Assembly (NCBI RefSeq): GCF_000314735.2
Contig: NZ_KB375271.1
Location: 1 to 59,324 of the forward strand
From: Afipia felis ATCC 53690
Lineage (GTDB): Bacteria > Pseudomonadota > Alphaproteobacteria > Rhizobiales > Xanthobacteraceae
Length of the DNA stretch: 59,324 nucleotides
Direction: 5' to 3'
Part shown: in pieces, positions 43,726-52,261 of the stretch
Numbering within the stretch: position 1 is the stretch's first letter
Layout: each line of letters starts with the position of its first letter
Position numbers and translations under genes: made by a program
The notes under the pieces: model-generated
What the model was told of the DNA's origin: nothing
Database searches by the model: none
Seen by the model: the letters and a program-made list of their open reading frames with translations, nothing else

Positions 43726-44139
43726 TCAGGTTTCGTGCGACGGCGGCAGCCGGCCGATCCGTTTGAGGTGGTCGTAAACTATGCGGTCGATGATTCGAAG
43801 CGGCTGTGTTCGCTCCTCGGCGGCCATTTGACGGACCACAAGGTCGATCGCATCGGGGAAGCGCAACGCGTAAGGCCGAGATGAGGATCGTTCGCCGTAG
43901 ACATCGAATGGATTTCGATCGCGGGCTTTCTGAGGGCGTGATGGCTTGCGGGTCGACGCGCTTTCCGTCGAGGTCGGATGTGCTGCTGGCGCAGCGACCT
44001 GATCTTCATAGGCGGGTGTTACCACGACCGGCTTTGCCGCGGGGGTATCGATCGGCGCCGTGTTCACGCGATGAGCGCGGAAGGCGTCGCGGGGCAGGGC
44101 GGGGCGATCCGGTTTCTGTGCAGAGTCGGGATCCGTCAT
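43726..44139 (-). CDS. Small partner protein of second ParA
   Basis: Protein of 137 residues. The N-terminal two thirds are proline/alanine-rich and look disordered. The last 45 residues (YALRFPDAIDLVVRQMAAEERTQPLRIIDRIVYDHLKRIG) fit a compact helical DNA-binding domain, perhaps ribbon-helix-helix. It overlaps the parA stop (ATGA). By position it is the centromere-binding partner of the ParA upstream. Confidence 0.6.
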   Translation of the reverse strand: MTDPDSAQKPDRPALPRDAFRAHRVNTAPIDTPAAKPVVVTPAYEDQVAAPAAHPTSTESASTRKPSRPQKARDRNPFDVYGERSSSRPYALRFPDAIDLVVRQMAAEERTQPLRIIDRIVYDHLKRIGRLPPSHET

Positions 44140-44834
44140 GCGGCGTCGCCCTGGTCGGCACCTTGGCTTGCAGCGAGCAATTCGCGGACGACCTGATCGG
44201 CGTTGTAACGGGCCTTGCGGACCGATTCGTCCTTGTCGCTCATCTGGTACAACGTGCCGTGTCCGCTTGTCATGGTGCGATAGGTGACGCGCCGGTACAG
44301 CGCGTTGGCGCAAACGGGAACTTTTTCTGCATCGAGATAGGCGACGACCTCCTTCAGGGGCCGGGTGTTGCGGTCGAGGCTGTCGTATTCGTTGAACAGA
44401 ACACGATGCTGGCTCATCGGCAGCTTTGAGCTGGCAGCATGCTGTTCGAGATTGCGGATGGTGCGCACGACCTGGGAAGCGTCGAAGGTGTGAACCTTGC
44501 AAGGAAGGACAACGAGGTCGGCGCGGAGCGCCGACTGGATCAAGACATCGCCATAATAGCCGGGGGTGTCGACGACGACGACGTCATAGCCGTCCAGCCG
44601 ATCGATCGCCTGGGCGAGAGCCTTTTCATCAGGCGCGCGCACGAGGTCGACGCCCTGCGGGCTCAAGCCCCGCGCGACCGATGACGCATGCCATTGGTAA
44701 GAGGATCCCTGCGGATCGGCATCGACAATGGCGACCGAGTAACCGTGCTTGGCGAACTCGCCGGCGAGGATGATCGCGACGGTCGTCTTGCCGCTTCCGC
44801 CTTTCGGGTTTGCCACGGCGAAGATGCTCGGCAC
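44136..44834 (-). CDS. Second ParA-type ATPase
   Basis: Protein of 232 residues with KGGSGKTT (deviant Walker A near residue 10-17), DADPQGSS, and VVVDTPGYYGD. It belongs to the short ParA/VirC1-like group without an N-terminal HTH. GTG start 44834 after AAGGAGG. The downstream small protein and the three inverted-repeat sites upstream suggest a compact partition locus. In conjugative plasmids VirC1-like ATPases instead help bring the relaxosome to the pole, so that is an alternative. Confidence 0.82.
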   Translation of the reverse strand: MPSIFAVANPKGGSGKTTVAIILAGEFAKHGYSVAIVDADPQGSSYQWHASSVARGLSPQGVDLVRAPDEKALAQAIDRLDGYDVVVVDTPGYYGDVLIQSALRADLVVLPCKVHTFDASQVVRTIRNLEQHAASSKLPMSQHRVLFNEYDSLDRNTRPLKEVVAYLDAEKVPVCANALYRRVTYRTMTSGHGTLYQMSDKDESVRKARYNADQVVRELLAASQGADQGDAA

Positions 44835-44892
44835 TTGGTCCTCCTTAGGCGGTGAGCTCCGTCGGCGGAATGACAACATACAACATAATGAA

Positions 44893-45087
44893 CTTGCGGC
44901 AATCACGCAATATCTCTTTTCGGTAGATCGTGATTGCGGTTTTGTCGCAATGCACTGGTTCGTTAATCGGTGATTTTGCGAATGCGGTGATGCCGCGTTG
45001 CCGGGATGTCGGATGAGGTTGTTACGGTGTTGAGGCATTCCCGTTCTCCGGCGTTACCGTCTTGCCGAATTGCGGTCTTGCCGCAAT
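44893..45087. promoter_or_regulatory. Three ATTGCG-N7-CGCAAT sites upstream of second parA
   Basis: Inverted repeats with 6-bp arms and a constant 7-bp spacer at 44893-44911 (first base of the left arm differs), 44933-44951 and 45069-45087. They occupy the 350-base gene-free gap between parA and virB4. Likely binding sites for the small ParA partner, or an operator. Confidence 0.65.
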
Positions 45088-45185
45088 CAGGAGCTTGTGG
45101 ATGGCACTGCGCGCCAGAAGGTTGGAGAGTTCATTCGGACAGCTTTTTTGGACGCAAGCGCCTTCATGCGCTGAGTGTCTAACAT

Positions 45186-47486
45186 TCAGTGTATTAGATA
45201 TTGGTTGACGAGATTGAGCCGTGCCACGACGCTGTCGCGGCCGTGCTTGATCAGGAACGAGCGGCTCTCCGGGACCGTGCCGCGGATCCAGGCGACCTCG
45301 CGTCCGGAGAGGCGAAAGGCTTTCTGGTAGCTCTCGTCGTCGGCTTTCGGATTCGGAAAGAAGATGTTCGTGCTCGTCTGCTCGATCAGCGTGTTCGACG
45401 CCTTCGATCGCACGATGTCGGCTGCTGACTGCGTGCCGAACCCGACGATGCCGTTCTGCTTGCGGATCGTCTTGAGCTTGTCGCGGATGAAGAACGCGAA
45501 GACGTCGTCGTCGAGGAGCCGCCATCCCTCGTCGAGGAAGATCATTACGGGATCGCCGGTGAGGAGCTCCTCCGTCCGGTGAAAGATGTACATCAGCGCC
45601 GCGGTTCGGATCGCCGGATCGTCCAACACCCGCGTCATGTCGAATCCGAACACGCTCGACAACGAGAACTGATCCTCCTCGTTGTTGAACAGCCAACCCC
45701 GCTGGTCGGGGCGCATCCAGCTTTCGAGGCGTGCCAGCAGATCGCCCTCCCCTGCCCTGATGCGCCCTCGCAACAGAGTCGAGAAGGCTTTCAGGGTGCG
45801 GCCCGCCGGGCCGCCGGTGAGCGCCGCGGCAATCGCGTTGCGGATCACCTGCTCCTCGGACGCGGTCAGGTCCGCGCCGTTCGCAGGCCGCAGCATGAAG
45901 GCGAACAGCTGGTAGAGGAATTCGCGGTTGGGCGCGCTGTCGGGCAATGACAGCGGGTTGAAGCCGGTCGGCTCGCCCGGCACCAAGGTCTCATACTGGC
46001 CGCCGAGCGCCCGGATGAAGATCTCGGCGCCGCGATCCTTGTCGACGAACAGCAGTTTCGGTCGCGGCTGAACGCGCTGCGTCTGCGCCGCGATGAAGGA
46101 GAGGAAGACCGTCTTTCCAGATCCGGTCGGGCCGACCACGGTGAAGTTGCCGATGTCGCGGACGTGGTGGTTGTAATAATAAGCCGTCTGCGAGGTCGTC
46201 TCGAAGACCGAGATCGCGGGCCCCCAGTGGTTGCCGTCCGGCCGGCCGCTCGGATAGTTGTGCAGCGAGGTGAAGCCGGCGAAATTCTTCGAGGAGATCA
46301 CGGCCTTGCGGGCGATGTATTGGAAATTGCCGGGAAGCTGCGCCCAAAACGCGGGCTCGCAATTCAGGTCTTCCCGGGTCCAGATCACCGAGCGATCGGT
46401 CAACGCCGCGCCGACCGCGGTGACGGCCGCCCCCACCTCGGGCAGATCGCGGCCGAGGCACATAACCGTCATGTGGTGCTCGCCGTAGATCGCCTCCGAG
46501 GCGAGCAGCTCGTCACGCGCGCCGTCGAGATGCTCGGCGACGATGGAGCCGGCCTCGTCCGACATGTCGACCTGGCGCGAGACGCGGTCGATCTGCTTGG
46601 CTGCCTCGGGCCGATCGACGATGGCGAAGGTCTGCGTCGCGATAAACTCGTGCGGCACGCGCAAGAGATTGTCGAAGGAGCCCGGTCCGGTCTGCGCCGG
46701 GTAATCGCGTATCGACACCATGGCGCCGAAGCGCGTGTCCTGCGGTCCCGCGCCCCGGATTTCGATGGCGTTGCGGCCGAAGAAGATGCGCTTCATCGAC
46801 AGCGCATCGGCGATGTTCATGCGCGGCAGATGCATCGGGCGAGGGAGGCCACCGTTGATGAGCTGCACCAGGAACTCCAGCGGCTCGGAGAACCACACCC
46901 CCTCCCGCCGCACCACCCCCAGCTGGCGGGCGCCGTATCCGGCCAGGTTTTCGCGGACTGCCGTCGCGGCGTCGCGAAGCTCCGTCAGGGCGGTTTGCAC
47001 GGCGACCGACTCGCCGGCCTCGTCCTTGCGGCCGAGCAGCCTGGTGAGCATCACGTCGAAGGTGCCGGCCTGCCCCTGCAGAGGGCGGCGCACGATGGTC
47101 AGGTAGATATCGTTGACGAACATGCGCCGCTGCGAAAGCGCCGCGTCGTAGCGCTCGTCGAGTTCGCGGCAGAGCGGATTGTCGAAGGTCGATTCGATGC
47201 GGGGCTGCACCTCCCGCCGCACGATGTGGGCCGCGAGCGCGAACCGGGAGTTGGCGAGCGTGCGAATGACGTCGTTGCGGCCCAGCAGGCGCGCGTTGAC
47301 CTCGCTCATGTCGGACGTCTCGAACGAATACCCGTCGAGTTTGAGGATGGTGAGGACGAGACCGTCGCGGGTCTTGATGATGTTGTCGTCGACGTGGCGC
47401 GTATAGGGCACGTGCGACGCCACGGGGCGCTCGCGCCGCGACACGCCGCCGTAGGTCAGTTCATCGAGCAGAGCACGCGCGACCAT
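45186..47486 (-). CDS. virB4: VirB4, type IV secretion ATPase
   Basis: Protein of 766 residues with Walker A GPTGSGKT near 452-460 and Walker B MIFLDEG near 648, and the family's long N-terminal domain. It is the membrane-associated motor that powers pilus assembly and substrate transfer in the VirB/AvhB-type conjugation apparatus. It follows virB3 by 9 bases. Normally virB5 would come next, but here the operon ends. Confidence 0.93.
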   Translation of the reverse strand: MVARALLDELTYGGVSRRERPVASHVPYTRHVDDNIIKTRDGLVLTILKLDGYSFETSDMSEVNARLLGRNDVIRTLANSRFALAAHIVRREVQPRIESTFDNPLCRELDERYDAALSQRRMFVNDIYLTIVRRPLQGQAGTFDVMLTRLLGRKDEAGESVAVQTALTELRDAATAVRENLAGYGARQLGVVRREGVWFSEPLEFLVQLINGGLPRPMHLPRMNIADALSMKRIFFGRNAIEIRGAGPQDTRFGAMVSIRDYPAQTGPGSFDNLLRVPHEFIATQTFAIVDRPEAAKQIDRVSRQVDMSDEAGSIVAEHLDGARDELLASEAIYGEHHMTVMCLGRDLPEVGAAVTAVGAALTDRSVIWTREDLNCEPAFWAQLPGNFQYIARKAVISSKNFAGFTSLHNYPSGRPDGNHWGPAISVFETTSQTAYYYNHHVRDIGNFTVVGPTGSGKTVFLSFIAAQTQRVQPRPKLLFVDKDRGAEIFIRALGGQYETLVPGEPTGFNPLSLPDSAPNREFLYQLFAFMLRPANGADLTASEEQVIRNAIAAALTGGPAGRTLKAFSTLLRGRIRAGEGDLLARLESWMRPDQRGWLFNNEEDQFSLSSVFGFDMTRVLDDPAIRTAALMYIFHRTEELLTGDPVMIFLDEGWRLLDDDVFAFFIRDKLKTIRKQNGIVGFGTQSAADIVRSKASNTLIEQTSTNIFFPNPKADDESYQKAFRLSGREVAWIRGTVPESRSFLIKHGRDSVVARLNLVNQYLIH
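45190..45202 (+). promoter_or_regulatory. Operator-like motif, site C (TGTATTAGATATT)
   Basis: Copy of the five-site motif that overlaps the 3' end of virB4. The left flank (AACATTCA) resembles an opposing half site, as in site B. Confidence 0.45.
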
Positions 47487-47495
47487 GCCGTTTCC

Positions 47496-47792
47496 TCACG
47501 CAGAGTAGCTGTCCGCGGCCCAGAAGGCGCGCGACCGGGGCGGACATTTGGTGGATTTGACGAAGAGGATTTCGAAGATGCGGTCGTCCCGCAGCGTCAT
47601 GACGAAGCCGAACAGGTGCAGCGGGATCGCCACCAGCAGCATGAAGAGATTGTGAGAGATCAAGAAGCACACGCTCGAAACCACGCCGTTGAACATGAAA
47701 TACATGTACGGGACGCCCATCAGCGTCGGCGCGCGCGTCAACGCCTTGACGAGCGGCGTGATCAGCGGTTCCTCGAGGTCGTCTTCTGTCAT
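47496..47792 (-). CDS. virB3: VirB3, inner-membrane secretion component
   Basis: Protein of 98 residues: PLITPLVKALTRAPTLMGVPYMYF motif, then hydrophobic stretches (residues 32-66) and a short basic tail, as in VirB3. It helps assemble the T pilus with VirB4. ATG 47792 overlaps the virB2 stop (ATGA). Confidence 0.9.
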   Translation of the reverse strand: MTEDDLEEPLITPLVKALTRAPTLMGVPYMYFMFNGVVSSVCFLISHNLFMLLVAIPLHLFGFVMTLRDDRIFEILFVKSTKCPPRSRAFWAADSYSA

Positions 47793-48094
47793 TGCCCGAC
47801 CGCCGATTGGAAGAACTGGACGATTTGCGCTGAGCCGAACACCAGCACGATGCCGAAGATGACGCTGCCGGCGATGCCCCAGGTCAGTCGACCGGACCAG
47901 GCGAAGAAACCGCAGGCGATGACGGCAAGTGTCGCAAGCGCGGTCGCTATCGGCCCGGTCAGCGCCGACACCAGTTGCGTCAACGTCGACTGCACCGGTT
48001 GCAGCGTTCCGCCGCTGGACTGCGCTGACGCGTCGGCGATGCCCATCATCAAGAGCGTCCCGGCGATGGGCCAACGCGACATCGATCTCCTCAT
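47789..48094 (-). CDS. virB2: VirB2, major pilin
   Basis: Protein of 101 residues with a signal peptide (cleavage near ASA-QS) and two hydrophobic helices (ALATLAVIACGFFAWSGR, GIAGSVIFGIVLVFGSA), the pilin subunit layout. ATG 48094 gives the best signal peptide; longer upstream readings add an implausible leader. Confidence 0.88.
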   Translation of the reverse strand: MRRSMSRWPIAGTLLMMGIADASAQSSGGTLQPVQSTLTQLVSALTGPIATALATLAVIACGFFAWSGRLTWGIAGSVIFGIVLVFGSAQIVQFFQSAVGQ

Positions 48095-48107
48095 CCGATC
48101 CTCCGTT

Positions 48108-48842
48108 TCAGTCGACATGCATGACAAACCCGTCGTTCCAGCGCGCCTGCGGCGCGGCTTTCGTCGGCGAAGCCGCGGTGGCGCTTTGCGCTCCCGGCTC
48201 GATCAGATCCGGCTCGCCCATCGGGCTCCGCTCATCGCGGCGGCCTCGGCCGCGTGGCCCGGGCCAGACGTAGAAGTCGTTGATGACCTGCGCCACGAAG
48301 CGCACGGTTTCGGGAAAGGGAGGGACGCCGCGGCTCTCTTCCACCGCGCCCTCGCCGGCGTTGTAGGCGGCGAGGATGAAGAGCGGATTCCGGTATTTCT
48401 CATGCAGGGCGCGCAGAAAGCGAACCCCGCCTCGGACATTGTCGGCGGGGTCGCAGAGGTTCACCTTGAAGCGTCGTGCCGTCTCCGGCTTCAACTGCAT
48501 CAGCCCGAACGCGCCTTTGTCCGAGAGGGCGATCGAATTGAAGTGGCTTTCGTTCTTGGCGACCGCCTGGACGAAGTCGGGATAAAAATTCTCCTCCGTG
48601 GCAATGCGCACGACGAGGACGCGCGCGTCGTCCGGCGTTATCGCTTTGACGCCCGCGCAGGGCGCGGCGGCGGCGAAGGCGCTGTCGATGCGTTCGATCG
48701 AATCCGGGGCTGACTCAATCGGCAGCACCCTGCCCGAGGCATCGACGGCAGCCAGGCGGGCCGGCTTCCCGGCATCCTGCGCATGGGCGCAGCCGAGAGC
48801 CGCCAGGACGCTGAACCCGATCGCCGTAATGCGAATCGACAT
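48108..48842 (-). CDS. virB1: VirB1, lytic transglycosylase
   Basis: Protein of 244 residues with signal peptide (AHAQ cleavage) and an SLT domain: VAKNESHFNSIALSDKGAFGLMQLKPETARRF with the catalytic Glu, then DNVRGGVRFLRALHEKY and LAAYNAGEGAVEESRGVPPFPET. It opens the cell wall for the secretion channel. Start after GGAGGCGGGTGGC. Confidence 0.92.
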   Translation of the reverse strand: MSIRITAIGFSVLAALGCAHAQDAGKPARLAAVDASGRVLPIESAPDSIERIDSAFAAAAPCAGVKAITPDDARVLVVRIATEENFYPDFVQAVAKNESHFNSIALSDKGAFGLMQLKPETARRFKVNLCDPADNVRGGVRFLRALHEKYRNPLFILAAYNAGEGAVEESRGVPPFPETVRFVAQVINDFYVWPGPRGRGRRDERSPMGEPDLIEPGAQSATAASPTKAAPQARWNDGFVMHVD

Positions 48843-48871
48843 GCCACCCGCCTCCATTTTCCAATAGACAA

Positions 48872-48884
48872 TATATTAGATATT
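48872..48884 (+). promoter_or_regulatory. Operator-like motif, site D (TATATTAGATATT)
   Basis: Part of a longer imperfect palindrome (48862-48885, ends CAATA/TATTG, centre AATATATT). It lies between virB1 and the divergent 48941 gene, so it may control both. Confidence 0.55.
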
Positions 48885-48940
48885 GATACCTTGGCAACAG
48901 GATAAGCGATGCGTCCCCTGCTCTCACGTCCGGAGGATGG

Positions 48941-49438
48941 ATGAAGCGTAGTGCAGCTCTGTTGGTGGCCGTCGGCCTGTTGTGCGCGCGTGGCGCCGAA
49001 CGTGCGCACGCGCAGGATGCGTCGTTTGGGTGCAAGGTCTTGCTGTGCGCGGCGGCGAGCGCGCCCGGCTGGTCGGGCATCCCCTATTGCGTGCCGGTTA
49101 TGCAGATCCTGTTCCGCCAGTTGGCGAAGGGGGGCGGCTGGCCATCCTGTTCTGAGGGCAATGCCAGCGGTGTTGGCTACGAGCCCTATCAGGCGTGCCC
49201 GACTGGGTTGACACCGGTCCAGTCAGGGTCGGACGGCCGGGTTGGCGTCTCCGCCGCGCCCAATGGGAATCTCTGCGCCGATCTCTCGAAGCCGCAGCAG
49301 GTCTGTTCTGGCGGCGATGGTGGCTGCGCCACGACCTATCCCACATCGGCGCGAGATTCGCGCAGCGATCCCTACTTCGTCGACATCAACTCGGCGAATG
49401 GCGCGCAGCGCTTCTACTTCTCCCTGCAGGGCTATTGA
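48941..49438 (+). CDS. Exported cysteine-rich conjugation accessory protein
   Basis: Protein of 165 residues with a signal peptide (AERAHAQDAS) and about nine cysteines in the mature part (GCKVLLCAAA, YCVPVM, SCSEGN, ACPTG, LCADL, VCSGGDGGCA), so probably disulphide-bonded in the periplasm. A YFVDI-type end is followed by RFYFSLQGY. No named family, but similar proteins sit next to virB operons on rhizobial-type plasmids. Divergent from virB1. Confidence 0.7.
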   Translation: MKRSAALLVAVGLLCARGAERAHAQDASFGCKVLLCAAASAPGWSGIPYCVPVMQILFRQLAKGGGWPSCSEGNASGVGYEPYQACPTGLTPVQSGSDGRVGVSAAPNGNLCADLSKPQQVCSGGDGGCATTYPTSARDSRSDPYFVDINSANGAQRFYFSLQGY

Positions 49439-49439
49439 G

Positions 49440-50051
49440 ATGAGACGCTTCCACGTCTTCGCCGGAATTGTCGCGCCGTGGCTCACGCTCAACGCGGCGT
49501 TCGCGGAAGCGCCAGCCTCCCGCTGGTTTCCGGTGCCGGCGAGCGCGCGCTACCTCACCGGCGACAGTTGGTCTGACGCAGGCGTCACCTACCGACTGTA
49601 CGGTGTGCAGTCCTGCCTTCGCGGTACGCGCTTCACCAACGCACACGGCCTCGCGCGCGATTGCGGCGAGGCCTCGCTTGCGATGCTGGTGGCTCTCACC
49701 CGCGACCTGCGGCCGCAGTGCTACGACGCCGCCGAGCAGCCGGAGACCAAGACCGTCTTCGTCTTCTGTGTCGCGACCCGCGTGATCGGGGCGGGCGCGG
49801 GATCGCGGATCGATCTCGGCACGGCCTTGATCGCGACCGGATTCGCCTTCGCAGCCTTGAAGCCGGACGGTCAGCCTGTCCACGAGCCCTATTTCGTCGC
49901 TCAACTCGTTGCGCAGCGCGCCAAGGCCGGCCTGTGGGCATTTGCTGACCTGCCCGAGCCCAACGCCATCATTCTGCGCGCGCTTCACGAGCAGGCGGGG
50001 CAGCCGACGCAACCGCAATCTTCCGCAGAGTCCCGCCAGCACCAGCAATGA
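49440..50051 (+). CDS. Exported SNase-fold protein, catalytically degenerate
   Basis: Protein of 203 residues with a signal peptide (NAAFAEAP) and a staphylococcal-nuclease-like fold: VTYRLYGVQSCLRGTRF, where active nucleases have RL-x-GIDAPE. The Asp and Glu of the active site are missing (Q and R instead), and a first motif reads YLTGDSW. Probably a binding or structural protein. It starts one base after the previous stop. Confidence 0.65.
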   Translation: MRRFHVFAGIVAPWLTLNAAFAEAPASRWFPVPASARYLTGDSWSDAGVTYRLYGVQSCLRGTRFTNAHGLARDCGEASLAMLVALTRDLRPQCYDAAEQPETKTVFVFCVATRVIGAGAGSRIDLGTALIATGFAFAALKPDGQPVHEPYFVAQLVAQRAKAGLWAFADLPEPNAIILRALHEQAGQPTQPQSSAESRQHQQ

Positions 50052-50063
50052 AGGAGACGAACC

Positions 50064-50402
50064 TTGAGAACAACAAACCTGTTCATCCTGCGCGGCCGAG
50101 TCGGCCAGGCGCCGAAAGCCTTCAACAAGGCGGCCAAGATCAACGTCGCGACTGACCGCTCCTGGACCGACGGCAAAGGCGAGCGGCGCGAGGAAACGGA
50201 CTGGGTGACGGTCACGATCCTCAATGAAAAGGCCGCCGAATGGGCGATCGCGAACATCGCCAAAGGTGACGCGGTCTACGCCGAATGCCGGATTGCGGAC
50301 GGTTCCTATAAGAAAGATGGTGAAACCGTCTACACGACCGACATCATCGCCAACGTCTTCCACAAGCTCGATCTCGGATCGCGCGACGATGCGGCAGCGT
50401 GA
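50064..50402 (+). CDS. ssb: Second single-stranded DNA-binding protein
   Basis: OB-fold protein of 112 residues (FILRGRVGQAPKAFNKAAKINVATDRSW, then EETDWVTVTILNEKAAEWAIANIAKGDAVYAECRIADGSYKKDG). TTG start 50064 after AAGGAG. It lies between two exported SNase-like genes in the conjugation region, an odd place for a cytoplasmic protein. Confidence 0.8.
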   Translation: MRTTNLFILRGRVGQAPKAFNKAAKINVATDRSWTDGKGERREETDWVTVTILNEKAAEWAIANIAKGDAVYAECRIADGSYKKDGETVYTTDIIANVFHKLDLGSRDDAAA

Positions 50403-50979
50403 GCTCGTCGTTGGGATGGTGTGGGGCTTCGCGATCTTCAGCACTCAGGCGGGGGTGGCTCAAACGCCTTCCGCCTCACCAGGCGTGTATTCTCCCAAGG
50501 CCGCCGTCCAATCGCCGCCGTTGCGCGTCGAGGTGATCGACGGCACGCGCTTCCGCGATATTGAAACGCACGAAGCCTATCGGCTCTACGGAATCGACAC
50601 CTGTGCGCCCGATCAATCCGCACGCCTCGGCCGCCAGGCCTGGCCCTGCGGCACGATGGCGACGGCATGGCTCGTGACCGCGACGCTCAACACATGGCTT
50701 GCCTGCGCCACCCTGCGCGACGACGCCGGCGAACATCTGGTGCGTTGCGCCTCCGCCGGTCATCCCGACATTGCCGCCGACATGGTCCGTGAAGGCGTGG
50801 CGGTGACGATCCCGGCTACGCAAGACGACCCTGGGATTCGCAGCTATGCGCTAGCCGAGCAGGACGCGCGCAAAGCGTACCGCGGCTTGTGGTCGAGCAC
50901 CTTCCAGATGCCGTGGGAGTGGCGCGCCGGCCGTGACGTCAAGCGGCAGCCGATGGCGCGCGGCGAGGCCACACCATGA
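50389..50979 (+). CDS. Second exported SNase-fold protein
   Basis: Protein of 196 residues with signal peptide and SNase-like core RVEVIDGTRFRDIETHEAYRLYGIDTCAPDQSARLG. It keeps the Arg and the Asp of RL-x-GID but not the Glu, so activity is uncertain. Its start overlaps the end of the ssb gene (a later start at 50416 is possible), and its stop overlaps the next start by ATGA. Confidence 0.68.
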   Translation: MRQRELVVGMVWGFAIFSTQAGVAQTPSASPGVYSPKAAVQSPPLRVEVIDGTRFRDIETHEAYRLYGIDTCAPDQSARLGRQAWPCGTMATAWLVTATLNTWLACATLRDDAGEHLVRCASAGHPDIAADMVREGVAVTIPATQDDPGIRSYALAEQDARKAYRGLWSSTFQMPWEWRAGRDVKRQPMARGEATP

Positions 50980-51524
50980 TCCGGCGACGACATTATCTGG
51001 TGACACCATTGCTGATCGCGCTCGCCGGTTGCGCCGCCCCGGTTGCGCCCGTGGTCGACAATGGGCCGCCGATACCGGAGGCGCTTTACAGCCCCGAGCA
51101 GGTGAAGCCCGGCCGCCTCGAATATGCGCCGGATAAATCGACCTTCGCGCCGGTGCTGACCGAACGATTTCCGTATCCGACACAGCCCGAGGCGAACGCC
51201 GCCTATCGTCGTCTGCTCGCAGCAGCGCCGGCGGATCGCGCCTACCCCGCCTCGATCTGGCTTTTTGGCTGCAAGCCCGGCGCGCTCGATGAACAGACCG
51301 CGCGCGTGACCCGCTACCGCGGCCCGGTGGTCCATTGCGCGACGGATTTCCTGGACGGCTCCGGGCGGCGCTCGCGGCGCGAGACGGCGAACTTCTACTA
51401 CTATGGGGCCGTGTGGAACATGCAGCCCGTCTACCCGCCACATACCGCCGTCCCGTGGCGCAATCGCGAGCGGTCGCCCAAGGACTTCTGGTGGTGGGTC
51501 CCCGGCCGGCCCCGCTACGAATAG
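50976..51524 (+). CDS. Lipoprotein of the conjugation region
   Basis: Protein of 182 residues with a lipoprotein signal (PLLIALAGC lipobox, Cys at about 20) and a mature part ending in NFYYYGAVWNMQPVYPPHTAVPW. Probably attached to the outer membrane. It could play the part of a VirB7-like stabiliser but is far too long for VirB7. No family assigned. Confidence 0.7.
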   Translation: MIRRRHYLVTPLLIALAGCAAPVAPVVDNGPPIPEALYSPEQVKPGRLEYAPDKSTFAPVLTERFPYPTQPEANAAYRRLLAAAPADRAYPASIWLFGCKPGALDEQTARVTRYRGPVVHCATDFLDGSGRRSRRETANFYYYGAVWNMQPVYPPHTAVPWRNRERSPKDFWWWVPGRPRYE

Positions 51525-51570
51525 GAGGCGGGTGGTGCGTGGCGACTTGGCGTCGACAAGGCAAAGACAA

Positions 51571-51583
51571 TATATTAGATGTT
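51571..51583 (+). promoter_or_regulatory. Operator-like motif, site E (TATATTAGATGTT)
   Basis: Shares a run of 19 bases (AGACAATATATTAGAT plus RTT) with site D. It sits upstream of the exported protein gene at 51649. Confidence 0.55.
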
Positions 51584-51648
51584 ACGTTGACGCGCGGAGG
51601 CGGAGCTGGCAGGCTGGATGGTGCTGCGCGAGCGCTCTGATCGCGGGG

Positions 51649-52200
51649 ATGATGATGGCCAATCTTTCTATAGGCGCTCACGCTCAATCGCTCACGCCCG
51701 ACCCGGGAACTTGGCGGCCGATGTCGTATGCGAACCTCCAGAAGCCTTCACCGCAGAGCGCGACCTACAGCGACATCTGGAAAGACGCTATCGACGCCAA
51801 CAATCGCGCTTACAAGGCGCGTGGCGACCAGCGATTCTCCGATGGTAACGCCCCCGTCTCGGAAGCCCATTTCGTGATCTGGAGCTCCGGTCGTTCGGTC
51901 GTTCTCAGCGTCCTCAATACAGCCATCGCGTGTTCGATCAAGCAGGTCGCGCCTGACGCAGGCGCAACCGTCAAGCTCTGCCCGATGCGGATCGCGATCT
52001 ATGAAGGATTGCAGGTGCGCACAATGGATGGCGGAAGCGGCTGCTTCCTCGAACTCGAAGGCGGGCCACTATCCGATCGAGAAGCATCCGCAGCTTACGC
52101 GTCCTACGACATCGCTTCCAAGACGGTGAAGATCGGGATGATTGTCAACCATCAGGCTGTGGACGAATGTTCCAAGTCCATCCCGCTCTATCCGCAATGA
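51649..52200 (+). CDS. Exported protein, start possibly frameshifted
   Basis: Protein of 183 residues from ATG 51649, with a stub of a signal peptide (MMMANLSIGAHAQ). In the same frame the codons before it (CCASALIAG) complete a normal hydrophobic signal, but no start codon is available. An ATG at 51618 with a good GGAGG ribosome binding site is in another frame. A single-base change near 51630 would join the two. Paralogue of the following gene (CPMRIAIYEGLQVRTMDGGSGCFLE compared with CPLRVAVVSGAEIQTVKNAKACFLD). Confidence 0.6.
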   Translation: MMMANLSIGAHAQSLTPDPGTWRPMSYANLQKPSPQSATYSDIWKDAIDANNRAYKARGDQRFSDGNAPVSEAHFVIWSSGRSVVLSVLNTAIACSIKQVAPDAGATVKLCPMRIAIYEGLQVRTMDGGSGCFLELEGGPLSDREASAAYASYDIASKTVKIGMIVNHQAVDECSKSIPLYPQ

Positions 52201-52261
52201 AGCGACCGTCGACACACGTACCGACGCCGGCATCGGTATCAGATTTCTTTAGGAGCGTCCC

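Noticed and set aside
46164..48713. 849-residue open frame opposite virB4-virB1
   Set aside because: It is antisense to four well-supported vir genes; high GC content keeps the opposite frame open, and the product shows no protein-like domain.
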